From positions 1,010,444 through 1,074,443 of the forward strand of contig NZ_KI669560.1 of the NCBI RefSeq assembly GCF_000508085.1: a stretch of 64,000 nt of DNA, given 5' to 3'. The notes below the pieces were generated by a model. The model searched no databases. It saw only the letters and a program-made list of their open reading frames with translations, and was not told the DNA's origin. Source of the DNA: Sediminibacterium sp. C3 (GTDB taxonomy: Bacteria > Bacteroidota > Bacteroidia > Chitinophagales > Chitinophagaceae). Position 1 is the stretch's first letter; every line of letters starts with the position of its first letter. The position numbers were made by a program, and so were the translations under genes. Of the stretch, positions 47,065 through 56,962 are shown in pieces.

Positions 47065-49011
47065 ATGAGTAAAATTGCTTTTTTAGTCCCCTTGTTTCCC
47101 TTGCTGGGTTTCCTGATAAACGGATTGGGCAGACAGCGTCTGTCTAAATCTGCGGTAGGTATTGTTGGATCAGGAATGATCTTCATGTCCTTTTTAACGT
47201 CCTGCTTTTTATTTGGACAGGTTTATGGTTTCGCAGCCAACAGCGGCGGTGCTCCTATCAAAAGTGTGGTAACCCTGTTTAACTTTATTCAAACAGAGGC
47301 ATTTACCATTCCATTTGCTTTTCAGGTTGATCAGTTATCTGTTTTGTTTCTCTTAATCATAACAGGTATTGGCTTTCTGATTCATTTGTATTCTACTGCG
47401 TACATGAAAGAGGAAGCGCCTCATCATTTTGCACGCTATTTCGCTTATTTAAACCTGTTCGTCTTCTCTATGTTGTTGCTGGTAATGGGTAGCAACTATG
47501 TGATCATGTTTATTGGTTGGGAAGGAGTAGGATTGTGTTCTTATTTATTAATTGGATACTGGTTCAAGAATGGAGATTACAGCTATGCTGCCAAGAAAGC
47601 ATTCATCATGAACCGTATTGGTGACCTTGGATTTCTGTTAGCTGTATTCTGGTTGATTTTTAAACTGGGCACAGTTAATTACACAGATGTATTTGCAGGT
47701 ATCAGTCAACTGTCTTCTTTTGATATTACAGCAATTACCACATTGTTATTTGTAGGAGCAATGGGTAAGAGTGCGCAGATTCCATTGTACACCTGGTTGC
47801 CGGATGCGATGGCGGGTCCTACACCTGTATCTGCATTGATTCACGCTGCAACCATGGTAACTGCAGGTATCTATATGATTGCAAGAAGCAATATTCTCTA
47901 TACCATGGCGCCTGCTACACAAACGCTGGTAGCCGTGATAGGATTGGCAACAGCCATATTTGCTGCAACCATTGCCTTGAAGCAAAACGATATTAAAAAA
48001 GTACTGGCTTATTCTACCGTAAGTCAGTTAGGATATATGTTTTTAGGATTGGGTGTTGGTGCTTACACCGGAGCTGTGTTCCATGTAATGACTCATGCAT
48101 TCTTTAAAGCTTTACTTTTCCTTGGAGCAGGTTCTGTGATACATGCCATGCACCACGAGCAGGATATCCGTAAGATGGGGAACCTGAAAAAGTATATGCC
48201 TGTTACGCATATGACTTTCCTCCTGGCTTGTTTAGCCATTGCAGGTATTCCTCCTTTCTCTGGTTTCTTCTCTAAAGATGAAATTCTGGTAGCAGCTTAT
48301 AGCAGCAATCCATTGTTCTATTATATAGGAGTGGGTGGTGCATTAATGACTGCTTTCTATATGTTCCGATTGTATACGCTTACCTTCCTTGGAAATTTCC
48401 GTGGTACACACGAGCAGGAACATCATTTGCACGAGAGCCCTTCTGCAATGACGATCCCATTAATTGTACTGGCGGTATTGTCAGTGATTGGTGGTTTCAT
48501 TGGAATCCCTGCTGTGTTTGCCGAGAACAAACACTGGCTGGCTGGATTCTTAGCACCTATTTTTGCCGATTCAGCCAAGCTTGCTACAGAACATCATTTG
48601 AGTCATTCTCAGGAATATATTATGATGGGAGTAGTAACGGTATTGATTATCGCTGTTATCACTTTTGCCGTAAAGTCTTACAAGAACTATCAGCAGAATG
48701 ATGCGGAAGAAACAGGTTTAGGTAAAGTGTTGATGAATAAATGGTATGTGGATGAATTGTACAATGCCATTGTAGTTAACCCGCTGAATGCGCTGGCCGG
48801 GGTTTTGAAAGAAGTAGTGGAAAAATCGGGTATTGATGGATTGGTGAATGGTGTAGGCAAATTTATTGCTTATGGTTCCAGACAAGTGCGTTTGATTCAA
48901 AGCGGACAGGTAGCAAGCTATCTGTTGATTATGATTTTATCGTTGGTTGTTTTCTTTATCGTTTGGTTTAATGATTCAACCATCATGGGGTTTTTAAATA
49001 AATTATTTTAA
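47065..49011 (+). CDS. nuoL: NADH-quinone oxidoreductase subunit L
   Basis: The 648-residue antiporter-like pump has about 14-16 membrane helices. GWEGVGLCSYLLIGYW holds the key glutamate of helix 5; PDAMAGPTPVSALIHAATMVTAG is the discontinuous helix; a long C-terminal lateral helix follows (about residues 530-620). Confidence 0.96.
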   Translation: MSKIAFLVPLFPLLGFLINGLGRQRLSKSAVGIVGSGMIFMSFLTSCFLFGQVYGFAANSGGAPIKSVVTLFNFIQTEAFTIPFAFQVDQLSVLFLLIITGIGFLIHLYSTAYMKEEAPHHFARYFAYLNLFVFSMLLLVMGSNYVIMFIGWEGVGLCSYLLIGYWFKNGDYSYAAKKAFIMNRIGDLGFLLAVFWLIFKLGTVNYTDVFAGISQLSSFDITAITTLLFVGAMGKSAQIPLYTWLPDAMAGPTPVSALIHAATMVTAGIYMIARSNILYTMAPATQTLVAVIGLATAIFAATIALKQNDIKKVLAYSTVSQLGYMFLGLGVGAYTGAVFHVMTHAFFKALLFLGAGSVIHAMHHEQDIRKMGNLKKYMPVTHMTFLLACLAIAGIPPFSGFFSKDEILVAAYSSNPLFYYIGVGGALMTAFYMFRLYTLTFLGNFRGTHEQEHHLHESPSAMTIPLIVLAVLSVIGGFIGIPAVFAENKHWLAGFLAPIFADSAKLATEHHLSHSQEYIMMGVVTVLIIAVITFAVKSYKNYQQNDAEETGLGKVLMNKWYVDELYNAIVVNPLNALAGVLKEVVEKSGIDGLVNGVGKFIAYGSRQVRLIQSGQVASYLLIMILSLVVFFIVWFNDSTIMGFLNKLF

Positions 49012-49037
49012 TTCGTTCATCAAGTAGCTCTGCAATA

Positions 49038-50465
49038 ATGATTACTTTATTACTCATATTAACACCGCTTGTAACAGGATTAATTGCCTTCTTTTTAAAA
49101 CAGGGAAATGCTGCAAAGAATTTTGCATTGCTGGCTTCTGTTGCCACAGCCGCACTATCCCTATCTGCTGTTTTTGCACAGGGCACCATCACCTACGATG
49201 CCAGCTGGTTAGCAAGCATAGGAAGCAGAATAACGTTGAAAGCAGATGGAATGGCAAAAATGCTGACCTTATTAACGGCGGTATCTTTCCCGGTAATTTT
49301 TACAGCGATTTATAATAATACATATAAGCAGGCTGCTTCTTTTTATGGCTTGATGCTTTTGTCTCAGGCAGGATTGATGGGTGTGTTTTTAGCAGCTGAT
49401 GCCTTGTTGTTTTACTTCTTCTGGGAACTGGCTTTAATTCCAGTGTACTTCCTATGCTCCATCTGGGGTGGTGAAAAAAGAATTGCCGTTACATTTAAAT
49501 TCTTTGTGTACACTTTTGTGGGATCATTGCTGATGCTGATTGGACTTTTGTTCATGTATTTCAACACAGCCGATCAGTCATTCTCCTGGCAAAGTTTTCA
49601 GGCAGTTCAAATGTCTGCCAAACAGGAAACCGTATTGTTCTGGTTATTCTTTATTGCTTTCGCCATTAAAATGCCCATCTTCCCATTCCATACCTGGCAG
49701 CCTGACGCTTATAAGCAGTCTCCAACGGCTACTACCATGGTAATGAGTGGTATCATGGTAAAAATGGGGGTATTTGCTGTAATCAGATGGTTGCTCCCTA
49801 TGTTCCCGGTAGCAGCTGCACAATCAGCTAACCTGATTATTATCTTATCGGTGATTGGAATGATTTACGCATCATTAATTGCCATCAGACAGGATGATAT
49901 CAAACGCATGATTGCTTACTCTTCCATTGCGCATATTGGTTTAATGTCTGCAGCCATGTTCACTAACAACGCAACAGCAATGGATGGTGTAATGATTCAG
50001 ATGTTCAGCCATGGTGTGAATGTAATTGGTCTTTGGATTATTGCAGACCTGATTGAAAAACAATTAGGCACTACCAATATGAAAGAGCTGGGTGGTCTGG
50101 CACAAAAAGCCCCTGTGATGGCCATTCTACTGGTTGTGATGGCATTGGCCAACGTAGCACTTCCATTAACCAATGCTTTCATTGGAGAATTTTTAATGTT
50201 CAATGGTTTATTCCAATACAATATGGTGATGGCAGGTATAGCAGGTATTAGTATCATCCTTGCAGCTGTATACACATTGAACATGGTGCAGCGTGTCATT
50301 TATGGAAATGTGAATGCAATCACTGAAAAAGCTACCGAAATACCTTCTAATATTCAGCTGGCATTGGTGATTATTACGTTGATGATATTGGTGTTTGGTG
50401 TATATCCTCAGCCACTATTAGATTTAACCGGAGACAGTGTTTCCGCAATATTTGTAAATAAGTAA
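49038..50465 (+). CDS. nuoM: NADH-quinone oxidoreductase subunit M
   Basis: A 475-residue antiporter-like subunit. The pumping Glu is in FFWELALIPVYFL, and the discontinuous-helix motif FHTWQPDAYKQSPTATTMVMSG is clear. Spacing to nuoL and nuoN is under 30 bases. Confidence 0.96.
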   Translation: MITLLLILTPLVTGLIAFFLKQGNAAKNFALLASVATAALSLSAVFAQGTITYDASWLASIGSRITLKADGMAKMLTLLTAVSFPVIFTAIYNNTYKQAASFYGLMLLSQAGLMGVFLAADALLFYFFWELALIPVYFLCSIWGGEKRIAVTFKFFVYTFVGSLLMLIGLLFMYFNTADQSFSWQSFQAVQMSAKQETVLFWLFFIAFAIKMPIFPFHTWQPDAYKQSPTATTMVMSGIMVKMGVFAVIRWLLPMFPVAAAQSANLIIILSVIGMIYASLIAIRQDDIKRMIAYSSIAHIGLMSAAMFTNNATAMDGVMIQMFSHGVNVIGLWIIADLIEKQLGTTNMKELGGLAQKAPVMAILLVVMALANVALPLTNAFIGEFLMFNGLFQYNMVMAGIAGISIILAAVYTLNMVQRVIYGNVNAITEKATEIPSNIQLALVIITLMILVFGVYPQPLLDLTGDSVSAIFVNK

Positions 50466-50483
50466 AAGAACGATAGAGTAGTT

Positions 50484-51878
50484 ATGAACGCAATCATATT
50501 TTCAGCAATCATGGGTGTGGTAATGATGTTTACAGGCATTTTTACCAATAAGAAACCCGTAATTACCTTGACGGCAATTGTTGCATTAGTCATACTGCTT
50601 GTGGCTAATATCCTGAATAGCTATGGTATTTTTTCTATTCAGGTAGACACCAAAGACCTGCTCCATTTTAATAAAATGGGAATGTTCTTTAATACGCTGA
50701 TGATTGCAGGTACCTTATTATTTGTTTTGTTAAGTGGATCTGAGCTGGAGAAATTAGGAAACAAAACGGCTGACTTTTATGCGTTGATTTTCTTTGTGCT
50801 ATGCGGAACTGCCATCCTTACTTCATTCAATGGTATGCTGATGTTGTTCCTTGGTATTGAAATTCTTTCTATTCCATTGTACATTTTAACCGGTTCAGAT
50901 AAGAAGAACTTAAAGAGTAATGAAGCTTCATTGAAGTACTTCCTGATGGGTTCTTTTACAACGGGTATCATGTTGATGGGTATTGTATTGCTGTATGGAG
51001 CAACAGGAAGTTTCGGAATGGCAGGTGTAAGCAATCCAGCAACACCACCATCAGCAGGTGTTCAAACAGCTTCCTTCTTACAGGTAGCAGGCATGTTGCT
51101 TTTGTTTGCAGCGATGTCTTTTAAAGTATCTGCAGCGCCTTTCCATTTCTGGACACCAGATGTGTACGACGGGGCACCCAGTGTGTTCACTTCATTCATG
51201 TCTACTATTGTAAAAGCGGCAGGATTCTTTGCCTTCATTAAATTATTTGCATCAAATACAAGTTTGTTAGGCCCAACCTGGTCCATCATTTTGTCTTTTG
51301 TGATTGTAGCCACTTTGTTTGCCGGAAATATCACAGCGATATTTCAGAGAAGCATTAAGCGAATGCTGGCATATTCCAGTATTGCACAGGCAGGCTTTAT
51401 GTTGTTTGCCTTGTACAGCAATAACGATTTAGGAACTGAGGGTATCATTTTATACACGGTGGCTTATTGTTTGGCCACCATCGGATTCTTTGCGATTCTG
51501 ATGAAAGTGAAGGATTACACTTTTGACGGATTCAACGGACTGGCAAGCACACAGCCTGTACTGGCTTTTGTAGCCACAATCTGTTTGCTTTCTTTAGCGG
51601 GTATCCCCCTTACTGCCGGTTTCTTTGCCAAGTACTTTATGCTGGCATCTGTGGTAAAAGCAGGTGGCCCAATCTGGCTGGTGATTGTTGCCGTACTATT
51701 TGCTGCAATGAGTGCCTACTACTACTTCAAAGTTATTCAGGCAATGTACTTTAAAGAAGGACAGCCGGAAACAGCTGAAATAGGTCAGGGATTCAAATTT
51801 GGGCTCTTATTGGTAGCCGTAGCCATTGTTTTGGTTGGCGTTCTTCCTTCATTAGTGCTCAATTGCTTCTATTTTTAA
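50484..51878 (+). CDS. nuoN: NADH-quinone oxidoreductase subunit N
   Basis: The last gene of the operon: 464 residues, about 14 helices, with FLGIEILSIPLYILTG and FHFWTPDVYDGAPSVFTSFMST as the conserved pump elements. No strong terminator is visible in the 63 bases that follow. Confidence 0.95.
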   Translation: MNAIIFSAIMGVVMMFTGIFTNKKPVITLTAIVALVILLVANILNSYGIFSIQVDTKDLLHFNKMGMFFNTLMIAGTLLFVLLSGSELEKLGNKTADFYALIFFVLCGTAILTSFNGMLMLFLGIEILSIPLYILTGSDKKNLKSNEASLKYFLMGSFTTGIMLMGIVLLYGATGSFGMAGVSNPATPPSAGVQTASFLQVAGMLLLFAAMSFKVSAAPFHFWTPDVYDGAPSVFTSFMSTIVKAAGFFAFIKLFASNTSLLGPTWSIILSFVIVATLFAGNITAIFQRSIKRMLAYSSIAQAGFMLFALYSNNDLGTEGIILYTVAYCLATIGFFAILMKVKDYTFDGFNGLASTQPVLAFVATICLLSLAGIPLTAGFFAKYFMLASVVKAGGPIWLVIVAVLFAAMSAYYYFKVIQAMYFKEGQPETAEIGQGFKFGLLLVAVAIVLVGVLPSLVLNCFYF

Positions 51879-51929
51879 CCGCTCTTCATAATTGAAGGAC
51901 AAGGCTGAAAAGGTTTCCGCAATACGCTG

Positions 51930-51937
51930 TACCTTTA
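51930..51937 (+). promoter_or_regulatory. -7 box TACCTTTA four bases from the permease ATG
   Basis: A 7/8 match to TAnnTTTG separated from the ATG at 51942 by TTTC. Suggests a leaderless start for the permease gene rather than simple read-through from nuoN. Confidence 0.35.
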
Positions 51938-51941
51938 TTTC

Positions 51942-53216
51942 ATGACAATTCTCGACTCATTCAATTTAGCCTGGCGCACCGTAAGGGGAAATAAACTTCG
52001 TGCGGGTATTACGATCGCTATCATTGCCTTTGGTATTATGGCATTAATTGGGATCATTACCGCTATTGAAGCTATGAATCAGAGTCTGAAAGAGAGCTTC
52101 TCTTCAATGGGCGCGAATTCATTTAGCATCCGTTATAAGGATTCACGTGCCAGAATGGGGCCGAATAATGATGAAGTCACCAAAACCAAAAGAGGACTAA
52201 AAGAAAAAAAATCCAATTTAAATAAGCCGCTTCGTTTGGAAGAAGTGGAAAGATTCAAAGCCAATTATAGTTTTCCCGGAGCAATGGTAAGTGTTTACAG
52301 ACGGGGTCCCGGAGGACAGGAACTGCGTTATGAAGACAGAAAAACCAATCCTCAGATATTGGTATGGGGTGGAGATGAAAACTATTTAATGGTGAACGGT
52401 TACACCATTGAACAGGGCAGGAACCTGAACAACCTGGATGTACAAAGTGGCCGTAATGTATGTTTATTGGGTAGCAATGTAGCAACCCGTTTATTTGGGG
52501 AAAGACCAGAGCGCTCCATTGATAAAATCATTAAAGTGGGTAGTACTCCCTACAGAGTGATTGGATTGCTGAAATCCAAAGGATCCAGTGCCATGTTAAG
52601 ACAGGATGATGTGATTGTAACTACGTATACCAATGTGCGTCGTTATGCCAATATTGGACCAACTTATCTGGTAGGGGTGAGCGTAACTGATATCAATCAA
52701 TTACCGGTTGCAACGGATGAAGCAACTTCTGTATTCAGATCCATTAGAAAACTGGAGCCCAAGGAAGACAATAATTTCGTGATAGAAAAAAGCGACAAGT
52801 TTGCGGAAATGTTTATTGGTTTCTTAAGCAGTATAACCGGTGCAGCCAGTGCCATTGGTTTAATTACATTGATTGGCGCAGCCATTGGTCTGATGAATAT
52901 CATGCTGGTTGCGGTGAATGAAAGAACCAAGGAAGTGGGGCTGGTGAAAGCCATTGGGGGTAAGAGTAAATACGTGCGTCAGCAGTTTTTATTTGAAAGC
53001 ATGATTATCAGTTTGCTGGGTGCATTATTTGGCATTATCCTTGGCATATTGGTAGGTAATATCTTCGGTATCATTCTGGACACAGGCTTCGTAATTCCAT
53101 GGGCATGGGTATTCATTGGAATCATTATCTGTACCATCGTGGGGCTGGTAGCAGGCATATATCCTGCTATGAAAGCGGCCAGACTCAATCCAATTGTAGC
53201 ACTGAGATACGAGTAG
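51942..53216 (+). CDS. MacB-type ABC transporter permease
   Basis: The 424-residue protein has one N-terminal helix (IAIIAFGIMALIGIITAIEAM), a periplasmic MacB-PCD domain (about 45-290), and three C-terminal FtsX helices. ERTKEVGLVKAIGGKS is the coupling-helix signature, and the C-terminus has KAARLNPIVALRYE. No ATPase gene is adjacent, so the ATP-binding partner must be encoded elsewhere. Substrates of such exporters include lipoproteins, peptides and drugs; this one is unassigned. Confidence 0.9.
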   Translation: MTILDSFNLAWRTVRGNKLRAGITIAIIAFGIMALIGIITAIEAMNQSLKESFSSMGANSFSIRYKDSRARMGPNNDEVTKTKRGLKEKKSNLNKPLRLEEVERFKANYSFPGAMVSVYRRGPGGQELRYEDRKTNPQILVWGGDENYLMVNGYTIEQGRNLNNLDVQSGRNVCLLGSNVATRLFGERPERSIDKIIKVGSTPYRVIGLLKSKGSSAMLRQDDVIVTTYTNVRRYANIGPTYLVGVSVTDINQLPVATDEATSVFRSIRKLEPKEDNNFVIEKSDKFAEMFIGFLSSITGAASAIGLITLIGAAIGLMNIMLVAVNERTKEVGLVKAIGGKSKYVRQQFLFESMIISLLGALFGIILGILVGNIFGIILDTGFVIPWAWVFIGIIICTIVGLVAGIYPAMKAARLNPIVALRYE

Positions 53217-53228
53217 AATAGTTGCCAG

Positions 53229-53247
53229 GTAATGATGGAATCATTAC
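53229..53247. other. Perfect hairpin between convergent genes
   Basis: GTAATGAT-GGA-ATCATTAC is an eight-base stem with a three-base loop between the permease stop (53216) and the end of the CarboxypepD-regulatory gene (53255). It lacks a strong T run, so it is at best a weak bidirectional terminator. Confidence 0.5.
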
Positions 53248-53254
53248 GGGAGCG

Positions 53255-53959
53255 CTATTTTCTTCTCTCCTTCAATTTTTCGTTGATGTAATACTTTACG
53301 TCTTCTTCTTTTGGATTCTTTCTTAACCATTCGTAAGAAGGTCTGTAACGTTGCATGAACACCTGCAATTCTTCTCCTTTCAGTCCACTGTATTTGGAAA
53401 CGATTGCTGTAGAAAAACGATAGTCAACATAAGCCTGTTTTTCACTGGCATTAAATATTTTAATGGCGTTTCTTTTGTTCTTTTCCCTTTTGCTGAGGCT
53501 GTTTAAACTGATGCCAAAGCCAGCACCTGAATTGGCCAATTCTACTGATTTAACAGGCGGGCTCACCATTTGGTCTGTGAATTCCCTTAGTCTTCTTAAG
53601 CTATCCAGGCTGTATTCATTGGCTCCTGTATTCTGAACGGTAACATCATTCAGTTCTCTGCTGATGGGTTTTAAATAAAAAGTTACTGTATCACTGGCAC
53701 TGATGATGCCACTGTATAAAACCGTATCGAAATGATAGCCAATAGCCGCTACTGAAAGAATATCGTTTTTACTCACTTCAATTTTAAATAATCCTTTCTG
53801 ATTGGTGATTACCGTATTGTTTTTATTGGTATTGGTAATGCTGGCCATTTCAATGGGTTCGTTGGTAATGCTGTCTTTAACATAACCCCAGATTACTTTT
53901 TGCGCCTGAACGGAGTTGCCCGCTATCAATACCAAGAGAAGAATCAGTAGTTTTTTCAT
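53255..53959 (-). CDS. Exported protein with CarboxypepD-regulatory-like domain
   Basis: The ATG at 53959 gives 234 residues with signal peptide MKKLLILLLVLIAGNSVQAQ followed by a carboxypeptidase-regulatory-like beta-sandwich (WGYVKDSITNEPIEMASITN through FYLKPI), as found at the N-terminus of TonB-dependent receptors. The C-terminal half is charged and helical (SYEWLRKNPKEEDVKYYINEKL). No barrel is attached. A longer frame upstream would run through the terminator of the next gene. Confidence 0.85.
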   Translation of the reverse strand: MKKLLILLLVLIAGNSVQAQKVIWGYVKDSITNEPIEMASITNTNKNNTVITNQKGLFKIEVSKNDILSVAAIGYHFDTVLYSGIISASDTVTFYLKPISRELNDVTVQNTGANEYSLDSLRRLREFTDQMVSPPVKSVELANSGAGFGISLNSLSKREKNKRNAIKIFNASEKQAYVDYRFSTAIVSKYSGLKGEELQVFMQRYRPSYEWLRKNPKEEDVKYYINEKLKERRK

Positions 53960-53963
53960 AGTG

Positions 53964-53971
53964 TAAAGATA
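53964..53971 (-). promoter_or_regulatory. -7 box TATCTTTA four bases from the ATG
   Basis: A 7/8 match to TAnnTTTG on the minus strand, separated from the ATG at 53959 by CACT. Predicts a leaderless mRNA. Confidence 0.4.
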
Positions 53972-53994
53972 CAGTAAGTAACCGCTCTGGTAAT

Positions 53995-54023
53995 AAAAAA
54001 ACCGCAGGCATATTGCCTGCGGT
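53995..54023 (-). terminator. Terminator of the zinc metalloprotease gene
   Basis: The ten-base stem ACCGCAGGCA / TGCCTGCGGT (54001-54023), with a three-base loop, reads on the minus strand into seven T (53995-54001). It lies about 50 bases after the protease stop. Confidence 0.9.
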
Positions 54024-54074
54024 TTCATCTCTATTGTGTAGCGTCTTATTCAATAAGACCTGGTACAAAAGGAA

Positions 54075-56648
54075 TTATTTAGGATCCAATGCTTCTTTGA
54101 TTCTTTCAGCCAAATCAGTTAAATGAATCTTGCTCATTCTGTCGGCAGTGGTTGCAGCAGCAGCAGAAAGCTGACCACGTAAGCTAACCAATTGCGCTCT
54201 TACGATAGCAGTCACATCGGATTTCTTAGCATCAATTGGAGCACTTGCACCGCCAAAGCTAATAGTGATACCACCAGCAGAAGATGGAGCAGGATTGATG
54301 ATAGAAGCCAGACGATCTACATAAGCTCTCTGTAACATTCTCTTATAAGTGTCAATGGCTTTCTTGCTGCTCAGTTCACTGAAAATAGTTCCCTGAACAT
54401 CATTCAACAGTTCCATTGCTGTATAAGCTTTATCAGCACCAAATCTTTCAGCGCTCAATTGTAAGCGGCCTAAGCGATCTGTACTAACTATGCTGTTAAC
54501 CGTTCTTTCCTGAAGACTCATAATTGGGTCAGCAGAAATTGGGTTGTTGAATTTATTCCACATAGCACGATCAACCAACCAGGTTGGTGTTTCAAATACA
54601 TGTTTGTTGATGAAACCAACCGCTTCTTTCTGGCGAGCTTTTGGAACGATTTCATAAACCGCTTCGTTTTGCTCAACTGTTTTAAAGGTTTCATATACAC
54701 CACCGATATTGGTGCTCACGTGACCAACGTATCTGTTAAACTGACCTAATGTTTGTCCGTACATATTGGCAAGATTGCTGTACTGATCACCTTCTTCCTT
54801 AGTCCACTCAGGTAAACCTTTCATTACACGTTTTAAATTTAAAACGCCGTATTCGCTGGCTTTAACAGAGTTGTCACCCAGGTCTTCACTTTGACTTCTT
54901 GGGTCTACGCGGTTACCACTTTCATAAGTACCAAACCAATGACGAGGGTTTTCTTTTAAAGCAGCAGTAACCATTTTGTTACTGTTGTTTTTGATTTCCT
55001 CTTCATCTTTTCCCGGGATATAACCATAACCCCATTTGATTGCCCAATTGTCATAATCGCCGATTCTTGGGTACAAACCTTTTCTGCTGATATTGTCTTC
55101 AGGCTGAGCTACGTAGTTGAAACGGGCATAGTCCATGATAGATGCAGTATGTCCGTTTGCTTCAACCCACTGCTTGTCTCTTAATTTTTCAACCGGAGTC
55201 TGACTACTGCTTCCCATGTTGTGACGTAATCCAAGTGTGTGTCCTACTTCATGAGAAGATACAAAACGGATTAAGTCTCCCATTAACTGATCGTCGTATT
55301 TCATGCTGCGTGCACCTGGATCGTTAGGAGCTGCTTGTACCATATACCAATCGTGTACCAGCTTCATAACATTGTGGTACCAGCCAATATGGCTTTCTAA
55401 AATTTCACCACTTCTTGGGTCGTGAACGTTAGGGCCATAAGCATTCGGAATATCAGAAGCAAAATAACGTACAACAGAGAAACGGGCATCTTCCATGCTC
55501 ATGGTTGTATCGTTCTCTGGCCATTCTTTACCAACGATGGCGTTTTTGAAACCAGCTTTTTCAAAAGCAGCCTGCCAGTCGTTGATACCTGCAATCAGGT
55601 GAGAACGCCATTGTTTTGGTGTAGCAGGATCAATGTAATAGATAATTTGTTTCTTGGGTTCAACCAATTCACCTCTTCTCCATTTTTCCCACTCACCATC
55701 TTTAGGCTCCAGTCTCCAGCGTACTGCAAAACTTAGTTCCTCAACTTTTTGCTGTGTATCACTGTATCGTACAAAGTCATCTGTAAAGAAGCCTACACGC
55801 TTATCCGCAATTCTACGCTGCATAGGTACTTTTGGTAACAACAACAATGAAGTGTTGATTTCCATAGTAACCGCACCAGCATCTCTTGCAGCAGCCAATG
55901 ATGCACCTGAAGTAGGTAAGCCCGGTATAGAAGGACCAGCCGCTGCAGTTGCATTGAATGTTTTAACTGTTACAATCTCGGTGTTGATAGGGTAAGTACT
56001 GATTTTGCTGATATAGGAACGATCCTGTGCCAAAGCAGTTAAGCTGTATCTTCTCTTGATATTCGGATTAACGCTTACCGCCTGGTTGTCGCCACTGAAG
56101 AAAGCAGTAACGTCAATTACTACACCAGTAGAGTCTTTTCCTAATGACGCAACAGGAAATGCAGACGCAATGGCGTTTAAGTTTGAATTGGTAACTGCTT
56201 TAAAGATATCCTGATTTTCTTCTGCCTTGTTTACCAAAGTAACTGTTCTCAGGAATACGTTGTTGTTAGGTCCTTTTTCAAAAGTGATGGTTTGCTGATT
56301 GGCAATCTCTCCGCCATAACCAGCACCGGCCGGTACTTTAGCAAAACGAACAACTGATAAAATCTCTCTTCCAAAAAGGGAATCAGGAATTTCAAAATAA
56401 TATTTGTCTTCCACCTTGTGAACGGTGAACAAACCTGTTTTGGAAACAGCTTTAGCTGTAATCACCTCTTTATAAGGTTTGGGCCCCTGGCGCTGGGCAT
56501 TGTTCATCATATTAGCCAAATTGCCCATGTTAGGCCCCTGTGCAGGAGCACCCGTGCCAGGCGTCTGGGGTGGGGTTTGAGGTCGCTGTTGAGCCACTAA
56601 ACTTAGGGCAAGCATCAGCGCTGTACTGGTGAATAATAGTTTTTTCAT
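54075..56648 (-). CDS. Large exported zinc-dependent metalloprotease (DUF5117/DUF5118)
   Basis: The 857-residue protein has a signal peptide (MKKLLFTSTALMLALSLVAQ), a Pro/Gln-rich linker, then DUF5118 and DUF5117 regions (about 55-390) and a metallopeptidase domain. Its zinc site is HEVGHTLGLRHNMG (about residues 465-478) with the Met-turn SIMDYARF downstream, a metzincin-like layout. It is likely periplasmic or outer-membrane associated; the substrate is unknown. It has its own terminator. Confidence 0.9.
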   Translation of the reverse strand: MKKLLFTSTALMLALSLVAQQRPQTPPQTPGTGAPAQGPNMGNLANMMNNAQRQGPKPYKEVITAKAVSKTGLFTVHKVEDKYYFEIPDSLFGREILSVVRFAKVPAGAGYGGEIANQQTITFEKGPNNNVFLRTVTLVNKAEENQDIFKAVTNSNLNAIASAFPVASLGKDSTGVVIDVTAFFSGDNQAVSVNPNIKRRYSLTALAQDRSYISKISTYPINTEIVTVKTFNATAAAGPSIPGLPTSGASLAAARDAGAVTMEINTSLLLLPKVPMQRRIADKRVGFFTDDFVRYSDTQQKVEELSFAVRWRLEPKDGEWEKWRRGELVEPKKQIIYYIDPATPKQWRSHLIAGINDWQAAFEKAGFKNAIVGKEWPENDTTMSMEDARFSVVRYFASDIPNAYGPNVHDPRSGEILESHIGWYHNVMKLVHDWYMVQAAPNDPGARSMKYDDQLMGDLIRFVSSHEVGHTLGLRHNMGSSSQTPVEKLRDKQWVEANGHTASIMDYARFNYVAQPEDNISRKGLYPRIGDYDNWAIKWGYGYIPGKDEEEIKNNSNKMVTAALKENPRHWFGTYESGNRVDPRSQSEDLGDNSVKASEYGVLNLKRVMKGLPEWTKEEGDQYSNLANMYGQTLGQFNRYVGHVSTNIGGVYETFKTVEQNEAVYEIVPKARQKEAVGFINKHVFETPTWLVDRAMWNKFNNPISADPIMSLQERTVNSIVSTDRLGRLQLSAERFGADKAYTAMELLNDVQGTIFSELSSKKAIDTYKRMLQRAYVDRLASIINPAPSSAGGITISFGGASAPIDAKKSDVTAIVRAQLVSLRGQLSAAAATTADRMSKIHLTDLAERIKEALDPK

Positions 56649-56681
56649 TGTTGCAATTAGTGTTATTAAAAAAAATGCCTA

Positions 56682-56715
56682 TAAAGATAGGGTTGTTAAC
56701 TATCTAACAATCAAA
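56682..56715 (-). promoter_or_regulatory. Promoter region of the metalloprotease with nested inverted repeats
   Basis: On the minus strand a -7-like TATCTTTA (56682-56689) lies 22 bases after a TTTG (56712-56715). Between them are two overlapping inverted repeats: AGATAG/CTATCT (56685-56690, 56700-56705) and TTGTTA/TAACAA (56693-56698, 56705-56710). The arrangement suggests an operator. The spacing is slightly long for a promoter. Confidence 0.35.
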
Positions 56716-56860
56716 TAACAAGAAGGATTGGATGAATGGTGAAGAATTTTAAAAAATCGGTAAAATTCACTCAAAGAAAATAAACCTTGTGTTTGTTGCT
56801 TTCAATAAAATACCTATTTTACAACCCCTTTCCAATGCTGGTTTAAATTGTTTTAAAGAA

Positions 56861-56893
56861 TTTGAAACAATTTGTTAATTCAGAATAATTTTC
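56861..56893 (+). promoter_or_regulatory. Probable promoter of the exbB operon
   Basis: TTTG (56861-56864) and TAATTTTC (56886-56893, 7/8) are 21 bases apart, about 70 bases before the exbB ATG. The 314-base gap between the protease and exbB is very AT-rich; besides this site and the inverted repeats at its left end I see no other element in it. Confidence 0.35.
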
Positions 56894-56962
56894 ATTAGCA
56901 TTGTGAAGTAATTTTTTAAACCATTAGTTATTTTTTTAAAAAAATCAAAAACCATTTGAGTC

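Noticed and set aside
53960..54028. Upstream extension of the CarboxypepD-regulatory gene
   Set aside because: It would run through the terminator of the metalloprotease gene and hide the signal peptide that begins at 53959.
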